NCBI RefSeq assembly: GCF_026241155.1
Contig: NZ_JAPFGP010000007.1
Span: 239,415-303,414, forward strand
Reading direction: 5' to 3'
DNA: 64,000 nt
DNA from: Paucibacter sp. PLA-PC-4
GTDB lineage: Bacteria; Pseudomonadota; Gammaproteobacteria; Burkholderiales; Burkholderiaceae_C
In this document: positions 36,402 to 47,005 of the stretch, piece after piece
Layout: each line of letters begins with the position of its first letter
Numbering within the stretch: the stretch's first letter is position 1
Translations under genes and position numbers: made by a program
Notes under the pieces: generated by a model
What the model was told of the DNA's origin: nothing
Databases searched by the model: none
The model's input: the letters and a program-made list of their open reading frames with translations, nothing else

Positions 36402-37624
36402 AACAGCTCCAGGCTTTCCAGCCGAGGCTCGTTGTTGCGCCTGGCCGGTGCCGCGCCGGCTGCCTCGCCCGGCCGGGACAAGCTGCCAACGCGTACGCCG
36501 ATCAGGCGCAGGCGCTTACTCAGGTCGACCCGCTTCAGGCAGGAGCCGGCCGCCTGCCGCAGCGCGGCGAAGTCGGCAATCGGCGCATCCAAGGTCAAAT
36601 CGCGGGTGACGGTGACAAAGCCCTCAAAACGCAGCTTGATGCCCACGGTGCGCCCCAGATAGCCCTTGCGCAGCAGATCGCTGGCCAGTTGCTCGCATAG
36701 CCGGCTGAAGATGGCCGAAAGTTCGGCGCGGTCATGCACTGCATGCAGATCGCGCTCGAAGGTGGTTTCGCGGCTGATCGAGACCGGCTCGCTGTGGGTG
36801 ACTACCGGACGTGCGTCGCGCCCGTGGGCGGCCTCGTGCAGCCAGCCGCCATAACTCTTGCCGAACTGCTGGACCAGCCAGGCCGGCTCGGCGGCAGCCA
36901 ACTGGCCGACGGTCTCGATGCCCAGGCCCTGTAGCTTGGCGGCTGCCTTCGGGCCGATACCGTTGATCTTGCGCACGCCCAGGGGCCAGATGCGGGCCTG
37001 GATCTCCTCGGCCATCAAGATGGTGATGCCATCGGGCTTGTCCAGTTCCGAGGCGATCTTGGACAGTAGCTTGTTGGGGGTGATACCGATCGAGCAGCTC
37101 AGGCCGGTTGCCCGCTGCACAGAATTTTTGATGTCACGCGCCACCGCGCGCACGCCGCCCAAGGGGTCGTGCCCGACCGGCTCACGGATGCCAGCGACCT
37201 CGCTGAGGTCGATATAGATCTCGTCGATGCCGCGATCCTCGATCACCGGCGCGATTTCGGCCACGGCCGCCTTGAACAGGCGGGAGTATTTGCGATAGGC
37301 GTCGAAGTCCGTGGGCAGCAGGACAGCGTCGGGCGCTCGCAGCGCCGCCTTCATCAGGCCCATCGCGGAGAACACTCCCAGATCGCGCGCCGCATAGGTT
37401 GAGGTGGTGACCACGCCGCGGCCGGTGTAGTCGCGCAGCCTGGCGTACTGGCGCGTGCCGTCTGCCAAGGTCTTGGGCTCATGGGCACGACGGCCTCCGA
37501 TCACTACGGCCTGCCCCTTCAGCTCGGGATAGCGCAGCAGCTCCACCGAAGCGTAGAAGGCATCCATGTCCAGATGCGCGATCAGGCGGTCGGGGAGGGC
37601 AGCGGAATCCGATGGGCGGGCCAT
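36398..37624 (-). CDS. dinB: DNA polymerase IV (DinB), Y-family translesion polymerase
   Basis: A 408-aa error-prone polymerase for bypass of damaged bases. The palm motif IAHLDMDAFYASVELLRYPELKG near residue 15 has the first metal-binding Asp, and the second acidic pair is in GIDEIYIDLSEVAGI near residue 115. The helix-hairpin-helix region VRKINGIGPKAAAKLQGLGIETVGQL follows, then the little finger. I chose the ATG at 37624. The C-terminus lacks a clear beta-clamp QL-x-L-F motif except RLESLELF at the very end, which may serve. A LexA box lies about 155 bases upstream, with a small ORF in between. Confidence 0.95.
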   Translation of the reverse strand: MARPSDSAALPDRLIAHLDMDAFYASVELLRYPELKGQAVVIGGRRAHEPKTLADGTRQYARLRDYTGRGVVTTSTYAARDLGVFSAMGLMKAALRAPDAVLLPTDFDAYRKYSRLFKAAVAEIAPVIEDRGIDEIYIDLSEVAGIREPVGHDPLGGVRAVARDIKNSVQRATGLSCSIGITPNKLLSKIASELDKPDGITILMAEEIQARIWPLGVRKINGIGPKAAAKLQGLGIETVGQLAAAEPAWLVQQFGKSYGGWLHEAAHGRDARPVVTHSEPVSISRETTFERDLHAVHDRAELSAIFSRLCEQLASDLLRKGYLGRTVGIKLRFEGFVTVTRDLTLDAPIADFAALRQAAGSCLKRVDLSKRLRLIGVRVGSLSRPGEAAGAAPARRNNEPRLESLELF

Positions 37625-37678
37625 GCAGCGATTGTGAGGCGGGCCTGCTGACAACGCGAAGTCAGCAGCAGGCGCGGC

Positions 37679-37765
37679 TCACAACCAGACCCAGAGGCTG
37701 CGCAGCCAGCGAGGAACACGCAACACGGGAGCCGGGCTGTAGGTCTGGCGATAGCAGGAACGCAT
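37679..37765 (-). CDS. Possible 28-aa peptide between the LexA box and dinB
   Basis: A 28-codon ORF (MRSCYRQTYSPAPVLRVPRW and eight more residues ending in LWVWL) with its ATG at 37765, GAGGGG at good spacing upstream and the LexA box ending 15 bases before the ATG. It is basic and aromatic-rich, with a hydrophobic C-terminus. It ends 54 bases before dinB. I know no family for it. Position alone suggests it is the first thing translated from the SOS promoter, either as a leader or as a small membrane-active peptide. It could also be chance. Confidence 0.45.
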   Translation of the reverse strand: MRSCYRQTYSPAPVLRVPRWLRSLWVWL

Positions 37766-37780
37766 GATGGACCCCTCGAA

Positions 37781-37800
37781 TACTGTTGATGCATACAGTA
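37781..37800 (-). promoter_or_regulatory. LexA (SOS) box upstream of dinB
   Basis: On the plus strand TACTGTTGATGCATACAGTA matches CTGT-N8-ACAG with TA flanks. The only downstream genes on the minus strand are the 28-codon ORF and dinB, a classic SOS gene. The plus-strand side faces the 3' end of the hemerythrin gene, so it acts in one direction. Confidence 0.88.
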
Positions 37801-37829
37801 TACGGAGCCAGGTCCAGCTTGCCAAGCGT

Positions 37830-38312
37830 CTATGCGCAGCTGCTGTTGCCGCAGGAGCTGATGGTCGGGGTTGGCTGGAGCGGCGGCCGGCTCATCCGGC
37901 CCGTGCCGGTGTCGAAACCCAGCTGGCCCATGTGATAGACCAGGGCCGCGTCCATCATCTCGGCATGGGCGGGAAACCAGCTTATCAGCTCGGGCAGCAG
38001 GCGGCGTAGGGGTTCCAGGTCTTGCTGAGCATGGGCGTGGATCTGCACCTGGCGCATCAGGTCCAGCACCATCGCGTGCTGGCGGGCATGGCAGTTATCG
38101 GGCGCGAAGCCGGTGGCCGCCATCCAGCCCTCTTCCATCGCGAAATGGGCTTCAGTATGGGCCAGCAGCTGGGCATACAGGGGCAGGGGGTCGGCATTCC
38201 CCTGCACGAGCAGGTTAGCCAGGGCGTTCAGCAGTTCGACGAACTCTTGGTGGGTTCGATCCAGCTGGGGGTGGTCGAGAGCGAGGTCATCGCTCCAAGG
38301 CAGACTATTCAT
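37830..38312 (-). CDS. Bacteriohemerythrin
   Basis: A 160-aa oxygen-binding protein with a non-heme di-iron site in a four-helix bundle. Ligands can be read in order: His21 (DRTHQEF), His56 and Glu60 (HTEAHFAMEE), His75 and His79 (CHARQHAMV), and His116 with Asp121 (FPAHAEMMD). The N-terminal LPWSDDLALDHPQLDRTHQEF is typical. Single-domain hemerythrins sense or buffer oxygen in motile microaerophiles. It has an unusually long C-terminal tail of about 30 residues rich in Pro, Ser and Cys. It stands alone between argH and dinB. Confidence 0.92.
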   Translation of the reverse strand: MNSLPWSDDLALDHPQLDRTHQEFVELLNALANLLVQGNADPLPLYAQLLAHTEAHFAMEEGWMAATGFAPDNCHARQHAMVLDLMRQVQIHAHAQQDLEPLRRLLPELISWFPAHAEMMDAALVYHMGQLGFDTGTGRMSRPPLQPTPTISSCGNSSCA

Positions 38313-38363
38313 GCTCGCCAGCCTAGCCCGGCCCTGTTGGGTCGGGCTTGCGCTGGCTCAAGC

Positions 38364-39773
38364 TCAGGCGCCGAGCCGGGCGCGATGCCGCGCCACCTGG
38401 GCGCGCACCTGGGCCGGCGCGGTGCCGCCGAGGATATTGCGGGCGTTCAGCGAGCCGCGCAGCGACAGCACCTCGAACACATCGTCACCGATACGGGCAT
38501 CGAACTTCTGCAGTTCGGCTAGCGGCAGCGCCGACAGGTCGACGCCCATGCCGATGGCTGTCTTGACCGCATGGGCGACGATCTCGTGCGCATCGCGGAA
38601 GGCCAGACCCTTCTTGACTAGGTAGTCGGCCAGATCGGTCGCAGTGGCGTAGCCCTTGAGCGCGGCACGCTCCATCGCCTCGGGCTTGACCGTGATGCCG
38701 CCGGCCATCTCGGCAAAGATGCGCAAGGTGTCCTTGAGCGTGTCGACGGTGTCGAATAGCGGCTCCTTGTCCTCCTGGTTGTCCTTGTTGTAGGCCAAGG
38801 GCTGGCCCTTCATCAAGGTGATCAGGCCCATCAGATGGCCGACTACGCGACCGGTTTTGCCGCGCGCCAGCTCCGGCACATCGGGGTTCTTCTTCTGCGG
38901 CATGATGGATGAACCAGTGCAGAAGCGGTCGGCCAGATCGATGAAACCAAAGCTCTGGCTCATCCACAGGATCAGCTCCTCCGACAGGCGCGAGATGTGC
39001 ACCATGATCAGCGAGGCGGCGGCCGTGAACTCGATCGCGAAGTCGCGGTCCGAGACGGCGTCCAGGCTGTTCTGGCAGACCTCTTGCATGCCAAGAGTCT
39101 TGGCCACGCGCTCGCGATCCAGCGGGTAGCTGGTGCCCGCCAGCGCTGCCGCGCCCAGCGGCAGGCGGTTGACGCGACGGCGCGTGTCGGCCAGGCGCTC
39201 GGCATCGCGGGCGAACATCTCGACATAGGCAAGCAGATGATGGCCGAAGGCCACCGGCTGGGCTACCTGCAGGTGGGTGAAGCCGGGCAGGATGACCTCG
39301 GCATTTTTTTCGGCCACCTCGACCAGGGCCAGCTGTAGTGCGCTCAGCAGCGTGTTCAGCTCGTCGATCTCGCCGCGCAGCCACAGCCGCACATCGGTGG
39401 CGACCTGATCGTTACGGCTGCGCCCGGTGTGCAGTCGCTTGGCCGGAATTCCCACCAGCTCGGTCAGGCGCGCCTCGATGTTCAGATGCACATCCTCCAG
39501 GTCCAGCTTCCATTCGAAGCTGCCGGCCTCGATCTCGCCGCGGATCTGGGCCATGCCTCGTTCAATTGCAGCGTGGTCCTCGGCCGGCAAGATGCCCTGG
39601 GCCTTCAGCATCTCGGCATGGGCGAGACTGCCCTGGATGTCAGCGGCCCACAGGCGCTTGTCAAAGAAGACGCTGGCGGTGTAGCGCTTAACCAGCTCGC
39701 TCATCGGCTCGGAGAACAGTGCGGACCAGGCTTGGGCTTTGTTGGCGAGTTGGTTGTCTGCGGGCTGGGACAT
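38364..39773 (-). CDS. argH: Argininosuccinate lyase
   Basis: The last enzyme of arginine synthesis, splitting argininosuccinate to arginine and fumarate. The 469-aa product has [39 protein letters not shown] and the signature loop [26 protein letters not shown] near residue 285, with the catalytic Ser. The ATG at 39773 gives the standard start; ORF sequence further upstream reads into the intergenic region. It is divergent from the histidine kinase gene, an order common in betaproteobacteria and pseudomonads (argH-algZ-algR). Confidence 0.97.
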   Translation of the reverse strand: MSQPADNQLANKAQAWSALFSEPMSELVKRYTASVFFDKRLWAADIQGSLAHAEMLKAQGILPAEDHAAIERGMAQIRGEIEAGSFEWKLDLEDVHLNIEARLTELVGIPAKRLHTGRSRNDQVATDVRLWLRGEIDELNTLLSALQLALVEVAEKNAEVILPGFTHLQVAQPVAFGHHLLAYVEMFARDAERLADTRRRVNRLPLGAAALAGTSYPLDRERVAKTLGMQEVCQNSLDAVSDRDFAIEFTAAASLIMVHISRLSEELILWMSQSFGFIDLADRFCTGSSIMPQKKNPDVPELARGKTGRVVGHLMGLITLMKGQPLAYNKDNQEDKEPLFDTVDTLKDTLRIFAEMAGGITVKPEAMERAALKGYATATDLADYLVKKGLAFRDAHEIVAHAVKTAIGMGVDLSALPLAELQKFDARIGDDVFEVLSLRGSLNARNILGGTAPAQVRAQVARHRARLGA

Positions 39774-39865
39774 GGTGAGATGGCGGCAGGGCCGGCCCGC
39801 ATGGACGCGAGATCGGCCTGGAGCAAAATAGGGAAAACGTGATTCTATCGAGGGGCTGGCAGACG

Positions 39866-40948
39866 ATGGCAGGACGACGTGAGCATGACTGGTCCGACAG
39901 TCGTAACCTGACCAGCGTGCTGGGCCTGGCGCCGCAGCCGACCGAAGCCGAACAGTTCTCGCCGCTGTTCGACGCCCAACGGGTCTTCGATGTCTGCCAT
40001 GTTGGCTTGGTGCTGCGTGCCGTGCTGGGCGTACAGCTGCTGTTGGCGTTGGGGCTTGCGCTGGGCGCTCGCGGCTTTTCTCAGTGGGCCTTATGGATGA
40101 GCAGCGGCACCGTGGTGACACTCAGCGGCGTGCTGCTGTGGCTGCTGCTGGTTTGCGGCCTGCGGCGCCTACTGGCGCGCTGGCGCGAGCCTTGGCAGTG
40201 GTTTGTGGTGCTGAGTCTGGGGGCGTTGTGCGCGCTGGGGGGCTGGCACCTGCTGAATCTGGCCAGTGACGAGGACGGCGGCTGGTTTCGCCTGTCCAGC
40301 GTGGCGATGGCCGGCGCCGCTACCGCTGCGCTGCTGCTGTATTGGTTGAAGCTGCGCGAGCGCACGCAGCGCCCGGCCGACGCTCTGGCCCGACTGGTCG
40401 AGCTGCAGTCGCGCATCCGGCCACATTTCCTGTTCAACACCCTGAACACCGCGATTGCCTTGGTGCGCATCGATCCGCAGCGCGCCGAGGGGGTGCTAGA
40501 GGACCTCAGCGAGCTGTTTCGTGTCGCGCTGGCCGAGGCCGACACCGTGGTCAGCCTGGAGGCCGAGGTCGAACTCGCGCGCCGCTATCTGGACATCGAA
40601 CAGATCCGTTACGGCGAGCGCCTACGGGTGCAGTGGCAGCTCGATCCGGCGGCGGCCAATGCCCGGGTGCCGCCGCTGCTGCTGCAGCCGCTGGTCGAGA
40701 ACGCGGTGCGCCATGGTATCGAACCCAATGACAGCGGCGGCGATGTCCAGGTGAGCACGCGTGCGCGCGGCGCCGAGGTCGAGATCCTCGTAGTCAACAC
40801 AGTCGGCGCCAAGGCCAAGCAGGTCGGCCATGGCTTGGCGCTGCGTAATGTGCGCCAGCGTCTGCGCCTGATGCATGATGTGGCCGCCCGATTTGAGGTG
40901 AGTCAGGAGGCCCAGCGTTTCACGGTGCGTATCCTGCTGCCACGCTGA
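39866..40948 (+). CDS. LytS/AlgZ-type sensor histidine kinase
   Basis: A 360-aa membrane kinase of the His_kinase (LytS/AlgZ) type. The N-terminal third has about four hydrophobic segments ([71 protein letters not shown]). The phospho-acceptor block is [22 protein letters not shown] with the His, and the ATP-binding region has [19 protein letters not shown] and [13 protein letters not shown]. It pairs with the LytTR regulator 10 bases downstream. In relatives AlgZ/AlgR control surface polysaccharides, pili or motility. I chose the ATG at 39866 behind GAGGGG; a GTG at 39839 is possible. Confidence 0.9.
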   Translation: MAGRREHDWSDSRNLTSVLGLAPQPTEAEQFSPLFDAQRVFDVCHVGLVLRAVLGVQLLLALGLALGARGFSQWALWMSSGTVVTLSGVLLWLLLVCGLRRLLARWREPWQWFVVLSLGALCALGGWHLLNLASDEDGGWFRLSSVAMAGAATAALLLYWLKLRERTQRPADALARLVELQSRIRPHFLFNTLNTAIALVRIDPQRAEGVLEDLSELFRVALAEADTVVSLEAEVELARRYLDIEQIRYGERLRVQWQLDPAAANARVPPLLLQPLVENAVRHGIEPNDSGGDVQVSTRARGAEVEILVVNTVGAKAKQVGHGLALRNVRQRLRLMHDVAARFEVSQEAQRFTVRILLPR

Positions 40949-40958
40949 GCCCATTGCC

Positions 40959-41774
40959 ATGCATGCACAGTCCGCTTTGAGAGTCCTGTTGGTTGATGAT
41001 GAACCGCTGGCGCGGATGCGCCTGCGCGGCCTTCTGGATGCCTGCGATGAGCCGCGTGCCGAGGTGGTGGCCGAGGCCGGCACCGCCTCCCAGGCCCAGG
41101 CCTGGTTAAGAGATCATGGCTGCGATCTGGTGCTTCTTGACGTGCAGATGCCTGGCCCGGATGGACTGCAGCTGGCCGAGGCCTTGCGCGAGCTGCCAGT
41201 ACGGCCGGCGGTGGTGTTCGTCACCGCCTATGCTGAGCATGCCCTGCGGGCCTTCGAGCTCGATGCGATCGACTACCTGACCAAGCCGGTGCGGCGCGAT
41301 CGTCTGCAGGCCTCGCTGGCACGGGTGGCGCAGCGCCTCGCCGAGCGGGCTGCGGCCAGGCGCGAGCCCGGCGAAGGGGCTGCCGAGGCCGAAGTGATTT
41401 CCATCAATGATCGCGGCCGCCTGCTGCGTATCCCCCTGGCCGAGGTGCTGTACCTGAAGGCCGAGATGAAGTACCTGACCTTGCGCACCGCCAGCCAGAG
41501 TCTGGTGATGGACGGCAGTCTCTCGGAGCTGGAACAGCGCCTGGGCGAGCGCTTCCTGCGCGTGCATCGCAATGCGCTGGTGGCCAAGTCGGCGGTGCGT
41601 GAGCTGGAGCGCCACGCGGCGACCGACTTCGGCGAGCTCGATGGCGGCTCAGCGGATGGCGGTGAGGGGGCCGAGGGTTGGGCGGTGCGCATCGCCCATG
41701 TCAACGAGTGGCTGGCGGTCTCACGGCGCCAGGTGGCGGCGGTGCGCGAGGCGTTGGCGGGGCACAGGGACTGA
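40959..41774 (+). CDS. LytTR response regulator (AlgR-like)
   Basis: A 271-aa response regulator. The receiver domain (residues 1-125) has VLLVDDEPLARMRLRGLL, the phospho-acceptor Asp in CDLVLLDVQMPGPDGL, and FVTAYAEHALRAFELDAIDYLTKPV. The C-terminal LytTR DNA-binding domain starts near VISINDRGRLLRIPLAEVLYLKAEMKYLTLRT and has RFLRVHRNALVAKSAVRELERH. The sequence between is Ala/Glu-rich linker. An insert rich in Gly/Asp/Glu near residue 225 is atypical in length. It is the partner of the upstream kinase. Confidence 0.92.
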   Translation: MHAQSALRVLLVDDEPLARMRLRGLLDACDEPRAEVVAEAGTASQAQAWLRDHGCDLVLLDVQMPGPDGLQLAEALRELPVRPAVVFVTAYAEHALRAFELDAIDYLTKPVRRDRLQASLARVAQRLAERAAARREPGEGAAEAEVISINDRGRLLRIPLAEVLYLKAEMKYLTLRTASQSLVMDGSLSELEQRLGERFLRVHRNALVAKSAVRELERHAATDFGELDGGSADGGEGAEGWAVRIAHVNEWLAVSRRQVAAVREALAGHRD

Positions 41775-41799
41775 GCCCGGCCAGCGCCCACCGGCCTGA

Positions 41800-42000
41800 T
41801 CAGGCGTAGACGTTCAGCTTCGTACCCAGGTTGCCGCTGGTGGCCAGCGGGGGAGGCTGCACCGAGGCCAGCAGCTGCATGGCGCCCTGGCCTTGCAGGC
41901 TCATCGCCTTTTTCAGCACCAGCAGCTGGGCGCTGGCTTGCACCGAGCCGGCCTGCGAGCCGTGCAGATTGTTAATCAGGGATGTCGTGTTGATGTCCAT
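41800..42000 (-). CDS. YjfB-family putative motility protein
   Basis: A 66-aa protein. It has the family start [12 protein letters not shown], then [28 protein letters not shown] and the short C-terminal LGTKLNVYA. This matches the small YjfB-type putative motility proteins, which contain an N-terminal D-[IV] and a conserved internal helix-rich block. The function is unknown. Its first 25 bases overlap the 3' end of pncB on the same strand. It lies next to the AlgR-like regulator, convergent with it. Confidence 0.8.
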   Translation of the reverse strand: MDINTTSLINNLHGSQAGSVQASAQLLVLKKAMSLQGQGAMQLLASVQPPPLATSGNLGTKLNVYA

Positions 42001-43244
42001 GGCGCCTCCGAGCCCTGTTTATCGGCATCAGACCCGGCAACTTGAGGGGCCGTAATGCCGAAGACCTGGCGCAGATAGGCAAGAAATGTCTGGTCGTCGC
42101 ACATCGTCTTGCCGGGGCTGTCGGACAGCTTGGCCACAGGCTGGCCATTGGCCTGGGTCAGCTTCATCACGATGTGCAGGGTGCGCAGGCCCATATCGTT
42201 GGACAGCGAGGTGCCGATGCCGAAGCCCAGCTGGGTGCGGTCGGCGAAATGGCGGTACAGCTCCAGCGCTTTGGTGATGTTGAGACTGTCGGAGAACACC
42301 AGGCGCTTTGTGTGCGCATCGATGCGCAGCTTGGCGTAGTGGGCCAGCGCCTTCTCGCCCCACACGACCGGTTCGCCCGAGTCGTGGCGCAGGCCGTCGA
42401 ATAGCTTGGCGAAATAGAGGTCGAAATCGGCCAAAAAGGCATCCATGCCAACCACATCGGTCAGCGCCACGCCCAAATCGCCGCGGTACTCCTGTACCCA
42501 GGCCTCCAGTGCCGCCTTCTGGTGGTCGCGCAGGCGCACATCGAGGGCCTGGAAGGTCTGCAGATACTCGTGCGCCATGGTGCCGATCGGCACCAGGCCC
42601 AGGTCGCGGGCCAGCAGCACGTTCGAGGTGCCTTTGAAGTACTGCGGCACTTCGGCGGCCAACGTCGCGATCACCTCGCGATGCCAGTCACCCGAGAAGC
42701 GCCGGCGCAGGCCGAAATCGAAGAACTCGTAGGGGTGGCCGCGCATCGGCTCGGCGGCGAAGTCGCGCAGTTGGGCCAGCTTGCCCTGCAGTCGCTCGCG
42801 GCCGGTCCGCAGTGCCTCGGCGTGGTCGAAGCGGCGGAAGTAAAGCTCGTTGACGATGGCCAGCACATAGATCTCGAAGCCCATCACATGGACCTGCGGG
42901 CCGCGCGCGATGATCTCCAGGTGCGGACCGTCGGCGCGGGCCCGGATGAAATCGCGCTGGAAGCGGAAGATCCGCAGGAAGTCGACAAAGTCGGACTTGA
43001 TGAAGCGCAGACCGCCCAGATAGGCCAGCTCGTCGGCCGCGAAGTTCAGCGCGCACAAGTGATCGAGCTCGCGATCGACATCGTCCAGCAGCTCGGCCAG
43101 GGGGTAGGCCGGCGCGTTGCGGCAGACAAAGCTGTATTCGGCCTGGGTCTGGGGGTGCCGATGCAGCATGGCCTGCCACATCGTGAACTTGTAGAGATCG
43201 GTCTCCAGCAGGCTAGAGATGACGGGTCTGCGCTCGCTGCTCAT
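41976..43244 (-). CDS. pncB: Nicotinate phosphoribosyltransferase
   Basis: This enzyme converts nicotinate to nicotinate mononucleotide in NAD salvage. The 422-aa product has [32 protein letters not shown] at the start, [39 protein letters not shown] and [37 protein letters not shown] with the active-site region. [18 protein letters not shown] is near the end, followed by a tail of about 25 residues. The ATG at 43244 overlaps the stop of the nicotinamidase-like gene upstream (ATGA), so the two form a salvage operon. Confidence 0.96.
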   Translation of the reverse strand: MSSERRPVISSLLETDLYKFTMWQAMLHRHPQTQAEYSFVCRNAPAYPLAELLDDVDRELDHLCALNFAADELAYLGGLRFIKSDFVDFLRIFRFQRDFIRARADGPHLEIIARGPQVHVMGFEIYVLAIVNELYFRRFDHAEALRTGRERLQGKLAQLRDFAAEPMRGHPYEFFDFGLRRRFSGDWHREVIATLAAEVPQYFKGTSNVLLARDLGLVPIGTMAHEYLQTFQALDVRLRDHQKAALEAWVQEYRGDLGVALTDVVGMDAFLADFDLYFAKLFDGLRHDSGEPVVWGEKALAHYAKLRIDAHTKRLVFSDSLNITKALELYRHFADRTQLGFGIGTSLSNDMGLRTLHIVMKLTQANGQPVAKLSDSPGKTMCDDQTFLAYLRQVFGITAPQVAGSDADKQGSEAPWTSTRHP

Positions 43245-44038
43245 AAGCTCAACTCGCTGCTGCGGGCGATGCGCAGACCTTGGGCGCGCATGCGCGCCAA
43301 GAACTCGGCCGCCTGGGCCTCGAAGCCACTCACCGGGCTCATGCTGTCCTCGATCAGGACCAGCTTGCCCACGTTGCGGCTTGGTAGATGGGCCACCAGA
43401 TCTTCCACCGTGGCCTTGACGCAGTGGCTGCTGGCCTCTCCAGCGATCCACAGCTCATCGCAGGCATCCAGGCGCTCGACCAGGCCCTGGTTGAGCTGGG
43501 TGCCGGGATCGGTCGGGTCGGGCACCTCGGCCTGCAGCGCGCTGTAGTGCTCGGTCCAGGGGTTCATGCCCTTGAGCACGAACTCGACATGGCGCTGGCG
43601 CTGCAACTGCCAGGCCACCACGGAGGCCTGGACTTGGGCATGGATGTTGTGGCCCCAGCTGCCCAGTTCGCAATGCACGGGCCAGACCATCAAGGTGTAG
43701 CGGCCGCGCGCCTCCAGTGCATCCAGGTACGCCTGGGCGCGGGGCAGCGCCGAAGCATCGCGCGGCCTGAAATCGCCGGCGCGCAGCTGGGCAGCTGTGA
43801 TCTGGGTGAAGGGCGACACCGCCGCACCATCAGTCTTGAACCAGAAACCTGGATGGGCGATGTCCAGCCGGCGATGCGTGTCCAGCGTGACCGTGATGGC
43901 GTCCAGGCTGGCCGACTCGGCGCGGATCAGTGCGGCGAGTCGGTGCAGATCGGCATCGGCACCGGCCACTGGCAGGCTGGCGCCATGGATGTCGCAGAAG
44001 TCGTTCTGCGGATCGATGATCAACATATGGCGCGTCAA
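43241..44038 (-). CDS. Nicotinamidase-like cysteine hydrolase (isochorismatase superfamily)
   Basis: A protein of about 265 aa. The family signature is [15 protein letters not shown] with the catalytic Asp at the N-terminus. The Cys is in [19 protein letters not shown], with Lys in [16 protein letters not shown] nearby, giving the Asp-Lys-Cys triad. [15 protein letters not shown] has the typical metal or substrate-binding residues. The chain is longer than PncA, with inserts. Its translational overlap with pncB supports nicotinamide to nicotinate conversion. The start is uncertain: I chose TTG at 44038, because an upstream TTG lies inside the GGAGGAG ribosome-binding site; an ATG at 44026 is also possible. 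Confidence 0.75.
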   Translation of the reverse strand: MTRHMLIIDPQNDFCDIHGASLPVAGADADLHRLAALIRAESASLDAITVTLDTHRRLDIAHPGFWFKTDGAAVSPFTQITAAQLRAGDFRPRDASALPRAQAYLDALEARGRYTLMVWPVHCELGSWGHNIHAQVQASVVAWQLQRQRHVEFVLKGMNPWTEHYSALQAEVPDPTDPGTQLNQGLVERLDACDELWIAGEASSHCVKATVEDLVAHLPSRNVGKLVLIEDSMSPVSGFEAQAAEFLARMRAQGLRIARSSELSL

Positions 44039-44082
44039 TGCGAACTCCTCCAAGTCTCTCGATCAATCCACTATACGAGGCC

Positions 44083-46899
44083 TCAACCGGTGTTGCGCAG
44101 CCCCGCCGCAATGCCGTTGATAGACAGATGGATGCCGCGCTGCACCCGCTCCATCGTCGGGTCCTCGGCGCGCTTGTCGGGCGCGACCGCGCGGTAGCGT
44201 CGCATCAGTTCGACCTGCAGATGGTTCAGGGGGTCGATGTAGGGGAAACGGTGCTCGATCGAGCGGGCCAGTGCCGGGTTGGCGGCCAGGCGCTGCTTCT
44301 CGCCCGTGATCAGGGTCAGGGCCTCCTGCGTCCGGGCGAACTCGGCCTGAATGGCAGCGAAGATCTTTTTGCCCAGGCGCCGGTCCTCGACCAACTCCAA
44401 ATAGCGCGCCGCGATGTCCAGATCGGTCTTGGCCAGCACCATGTCCAGATTGGACAAGAGGGTGCGGAAGAAGGGCCACTGCTTGACCATGCGGCGAAGC
44501 AGGGTCAGGTTTTGCGTACGCGCCTCTCCGTCGCCGAGGAAGGCGAGCACCCCCGAGCCGAAGCCGCACCAGCCAGGCAGCGCCACACGCGACTGGCCCC
44601 AGCTGAAGCCCCAAGGGATGGCGCGCAGGTCTTCGATCGCACGAGTGGCCTTGCGCGAGGCTGGACGCGAGCCGATGTTCAGCTCTGCGATCTCGCGGAT
44701 CGGCGTGGCCGCGAAAAAATACTCGGCAAAGCCCGGCGTTTCATAGACCAAGCCGCGATAGGCCTTGAAACTGGAGTCGGAAAGGGCCTGAGCGGCGTCC
44801 AGAAAACTCTTCGGCGCGCTCTTGGTCGGGTGCAGCAGCGTGGCTTCCAACGTGGCGGCCACCAGGGTCTCCAGATTGCGCCGCCCGATCTCGGGGTTGG
44901 CGTACTTGGAGGCGATCACCTCGCCCTGCTCGGTCAGTCGGATCTGGCCGTTGACGGTGCCCGGGGGCTGGGCCAAGATGGCCTGGTAGCTGGGGCCGCC
45001 GCCGCGGCCGACAGTGCCGCCGCGGCCATGGAACAGGCGCAACGTCAGCGGGTTTTTCTTGCGCAGCTCGTCGAACAACTCGACCAGTGCGATCTCGGCG
45101 CGGTACAGCTCCCAGGAGCTGGTGAACATGCCGCCGTCCTTGTTGGAGTCGGAGTAGCCCAGCATGATGTCCTGCTCGGCACCGGAGCGCTGGATCAACG
45201 CGGCGATGCCTGGTAGCGCATAGAACTCGGCCATGATGCCGGGCGCCTCGCGCAGATCGCCAATGGTCTCGAACAGCGGGGAGACGATCAGGTCGCTGAC
45301 CGCTTCGCCGTCCAGCGTGCCGCGCACCAGGCCGACTTCCTTCAAGAGCAGCAGCACCTCCAGCAGATCGCTGACCGACTCGGTGTGGGAGATGATGTAG
45401 TGGCGCAGTGACTCGCGGCCGTATCGCTGCAAGGCCTCGCGGGCTGCTTCGAAGATGGACAGCTCGCCGACGGTCTTGTCGCTGTAGGCTGCGCCGATAA
45501 CGCGCAGCGGCCGGGCGTCTGCAAGCAGCTGCAGCAGCAGCGTGCGGCGCTGGGCCTCGTCAAGCGCGCTGTAGTCGGACGCGATGCGGGCGGTGGACAG
45601 TAATTCGGCGATCACCGCCTCGTGTTGATCCGAGCTCTGGCGCAGGTCCAGCGTGGCCAGATGAAAACCAAAGACCTGGACCGCGCGTATCAGCGGCTGC
45701 AGGCGCGGCGCGATCAGGGCCTCGGCATGGTGGCTGCGCAGCGAGTGTTCGATCACACGCAGATCGGCCAGCAGCTCGTCGGGCGAGTGGTACGGGTCCT
45801 GCGGCGCGACCGCATGACGCAGCGCCTCGGTGCCGGTCAGCTCCTGCAAGGTCGCGGCGGTGCGCGCATACATGCCCGTTAGCGCGCGGCGGTAGGGCTC
45901 GTCCAGACGATGTTCGTTGCGGTCCGGGCTGCGATCTGCCAGTGCCTGCATTTGCGGGCTGATGGTTGCCAGCAGGGCCGAGATTGACAGTTCGGCGCCG
46001 AGCTCGTGGATCTCGGTCAGATAGTGGCGCAGCGCCACCTCGCTCTGGCGCTTTAAGGCGTGGCGCAAGGTGGTGGCGGTGACATTGGGGTTGCCATCGC
46101 GGTCTCCGCCTATCCAGTGGCCCATGCGCAAAAAGCTGTTGAACTGGTGACCTGGCAGGGCCTCTTCCAGCTCGGCATACAGCTTTGGGATCTGGCGTAG
46201 AAAAGTCGAGTGGTAGTAGGACAGCGCGTTCTCTATCTCGTCGGCTACTGTCAGCTTGGAGTAGCGCAGCATGCGTGTCTGCCAGAGCTGGGTCACGCGG
46301 GCGCGGATCAGCACCTCGTTGTCGCGCTTTTCGCGCTCCGTGTGCAGGCCGTCACGCGCGCCGACCAGCTCGGCCACCGCGCGCTCGGCATCCAGAATGC
46401 TTTTGCGCTGCACCTCGGTCGGGTGGGCTGTCAAGACCGGAGAAATGAAGCCGTGCTGCAGGGTCTTGGCGATCTCGCTCGGTCGCACGCCTGCCTGGTG
46501 CAGACGCTCCAGCGCAAAGGCCAGCGAGCCCTCGGCCAGGCTGCCGGCACGGTCGTGGATCTCACGGCGGCGCACGTGGTGGCGGTCCTCGGCGATATTG
46601 GCCAGGTGCGAGAAATAGCTGAAGGCGCGGATCACGCTGACGGTCTGGTCGCCAGACAGGCTCTTGAGCAGCTTGTCGAAGGTCTTGCCGGCCTGGGCGT
46701 CGCGCTTCAGGCGAAACGCCACCGAGAGCTTACGCACGCGCTCGACCAGCTCATAGGCCTCGCGGCCCTCCTGCTCCCGTATCACCTCGCCAAGGATGCG
46801 ACCCAGCAGCCGGATGTCCTCCATCAGCGGTTTGTTCTTATCGGCGGCGGGTGAGGGCTTGAGAGTCTTCGCTGAGCGGGAGGCGGGTCTTGCGGGCAT
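44083..46899 (-). CDS. ppc: Phosphoenolpyruvate carboxylase
   Basis: This enzyme replenishes the citrate cycle by forming oxaloacetate from phosphoenolpyruvate and bicarbonate. The 938-aa product has [15 protein letters not shown] near residue 160 (active-site His), [11 protein letters not shown], the catalytic block [22 protein letters not shown], the glycine-rich loop [20 protein letters not shown] and the family C-terminus [18 protein letters not shown] ([14 protein letters not shown]). The start at 46899 gives an N-terminal extension of about 15 basic residues. It is divergent from hemC. Confidence 0.97.
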   Translation of the reverse strand: MPARPASRSAKTLKPSPAADKNKPLMEDIRLLGRILGEVIREQEGREAYELVERVRKLSVAFRLKRDAQAGKTFDKLLKSLSGDQTVSVIRAFSYFSHLANIAEDRHHVRRREIHDRAGSLAEGSLAFALERLHQAGVRPSEIAKTLQHGFISPVLTAHPTEVQRKSILDAERAVAELVGARDGLHTEREKRDNEVLIRARVTQLWQTRMLRYSKLTVADEIENALSYYHSTFLRQIPKLYAELEEALPGHQFNSFLRMGHWIGGDRDGNPNVTATTLRHALKRQSEVALRHYLTEIHELGAELSISALLATISPQMQALADRSPDRNEHRLDEPYRRALTGMYARTAATLQELTGTEALRHAVAPQDPYHSPDELLADLRVIEHSLRSHHAEALIAPRLQPLIRAVQVFGFHLATLDLRQSSDQHEAVIAELLSTARIASDYSALDEAQRRTLLLQLLADARPLRVIGAAYSDKTVGELSIFEAAREALQRYGRESLRHYIISHTESVSDLLEVLLLLKEVGLVRGTLDGEAVSDLIVSPLFETIGDLREAPGIMAEFYALPGIAALIQRSGAEQDIMLGYSDSNKDGGMFTSSWELYRAEIALVELFDELRKKNPLTLRLFHGRGGTVGRGGGPSYQAILAQPPGTVNGQIRLTEQGEVIASKYANPEIGRRNLETLVAATLEATLLHPTKSAPKSFLDAAQALSDSSFKAYRGLVYETPGFAEYFFAATPIREIAELNIGSRPASRKATRAIEDLRAIPWGFSWGQSRVALPGWCGFGSGVLAFLGDGEARTQNLTLLRRMVKQWPFFRTLLSNLDMVLAKTDLDIAARYLELVEDRRLGKKIFAAIQAEFARTQEALTLITGEKQRLAANPALARSIEHRFPYIDPLNHLQVELMRRYRAVAPDKRAEDPTMERVQRGIHLSINGIAAGLRNTG

Positions 46900-47005
46900 G
46901 GCAGGGCTCGTCGTGGGTTGATGCGAAAAAGCAGGCGGGGTGATGTAACCAAGTTACCTCAATCTGACTTTAACAGTTTCTTCATCATTTTCCTGCTGCG
47001 CTAGC

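Noticed and set aside
37764..38009. Plus-strand 81-codon ORF starting beside the dinB LexA box
   Set aside because: It runs antisense through the hemerythrin gene, which has all its iron ligands, and would start upstream of the LexA box on the wrong side for SOS control.
46955..46995. Possible LexA-like site in the ppc/hemC gap
   Set aside because: CTGACTTTAACAG lacks the CTGT half-site and has the wrong spacing.
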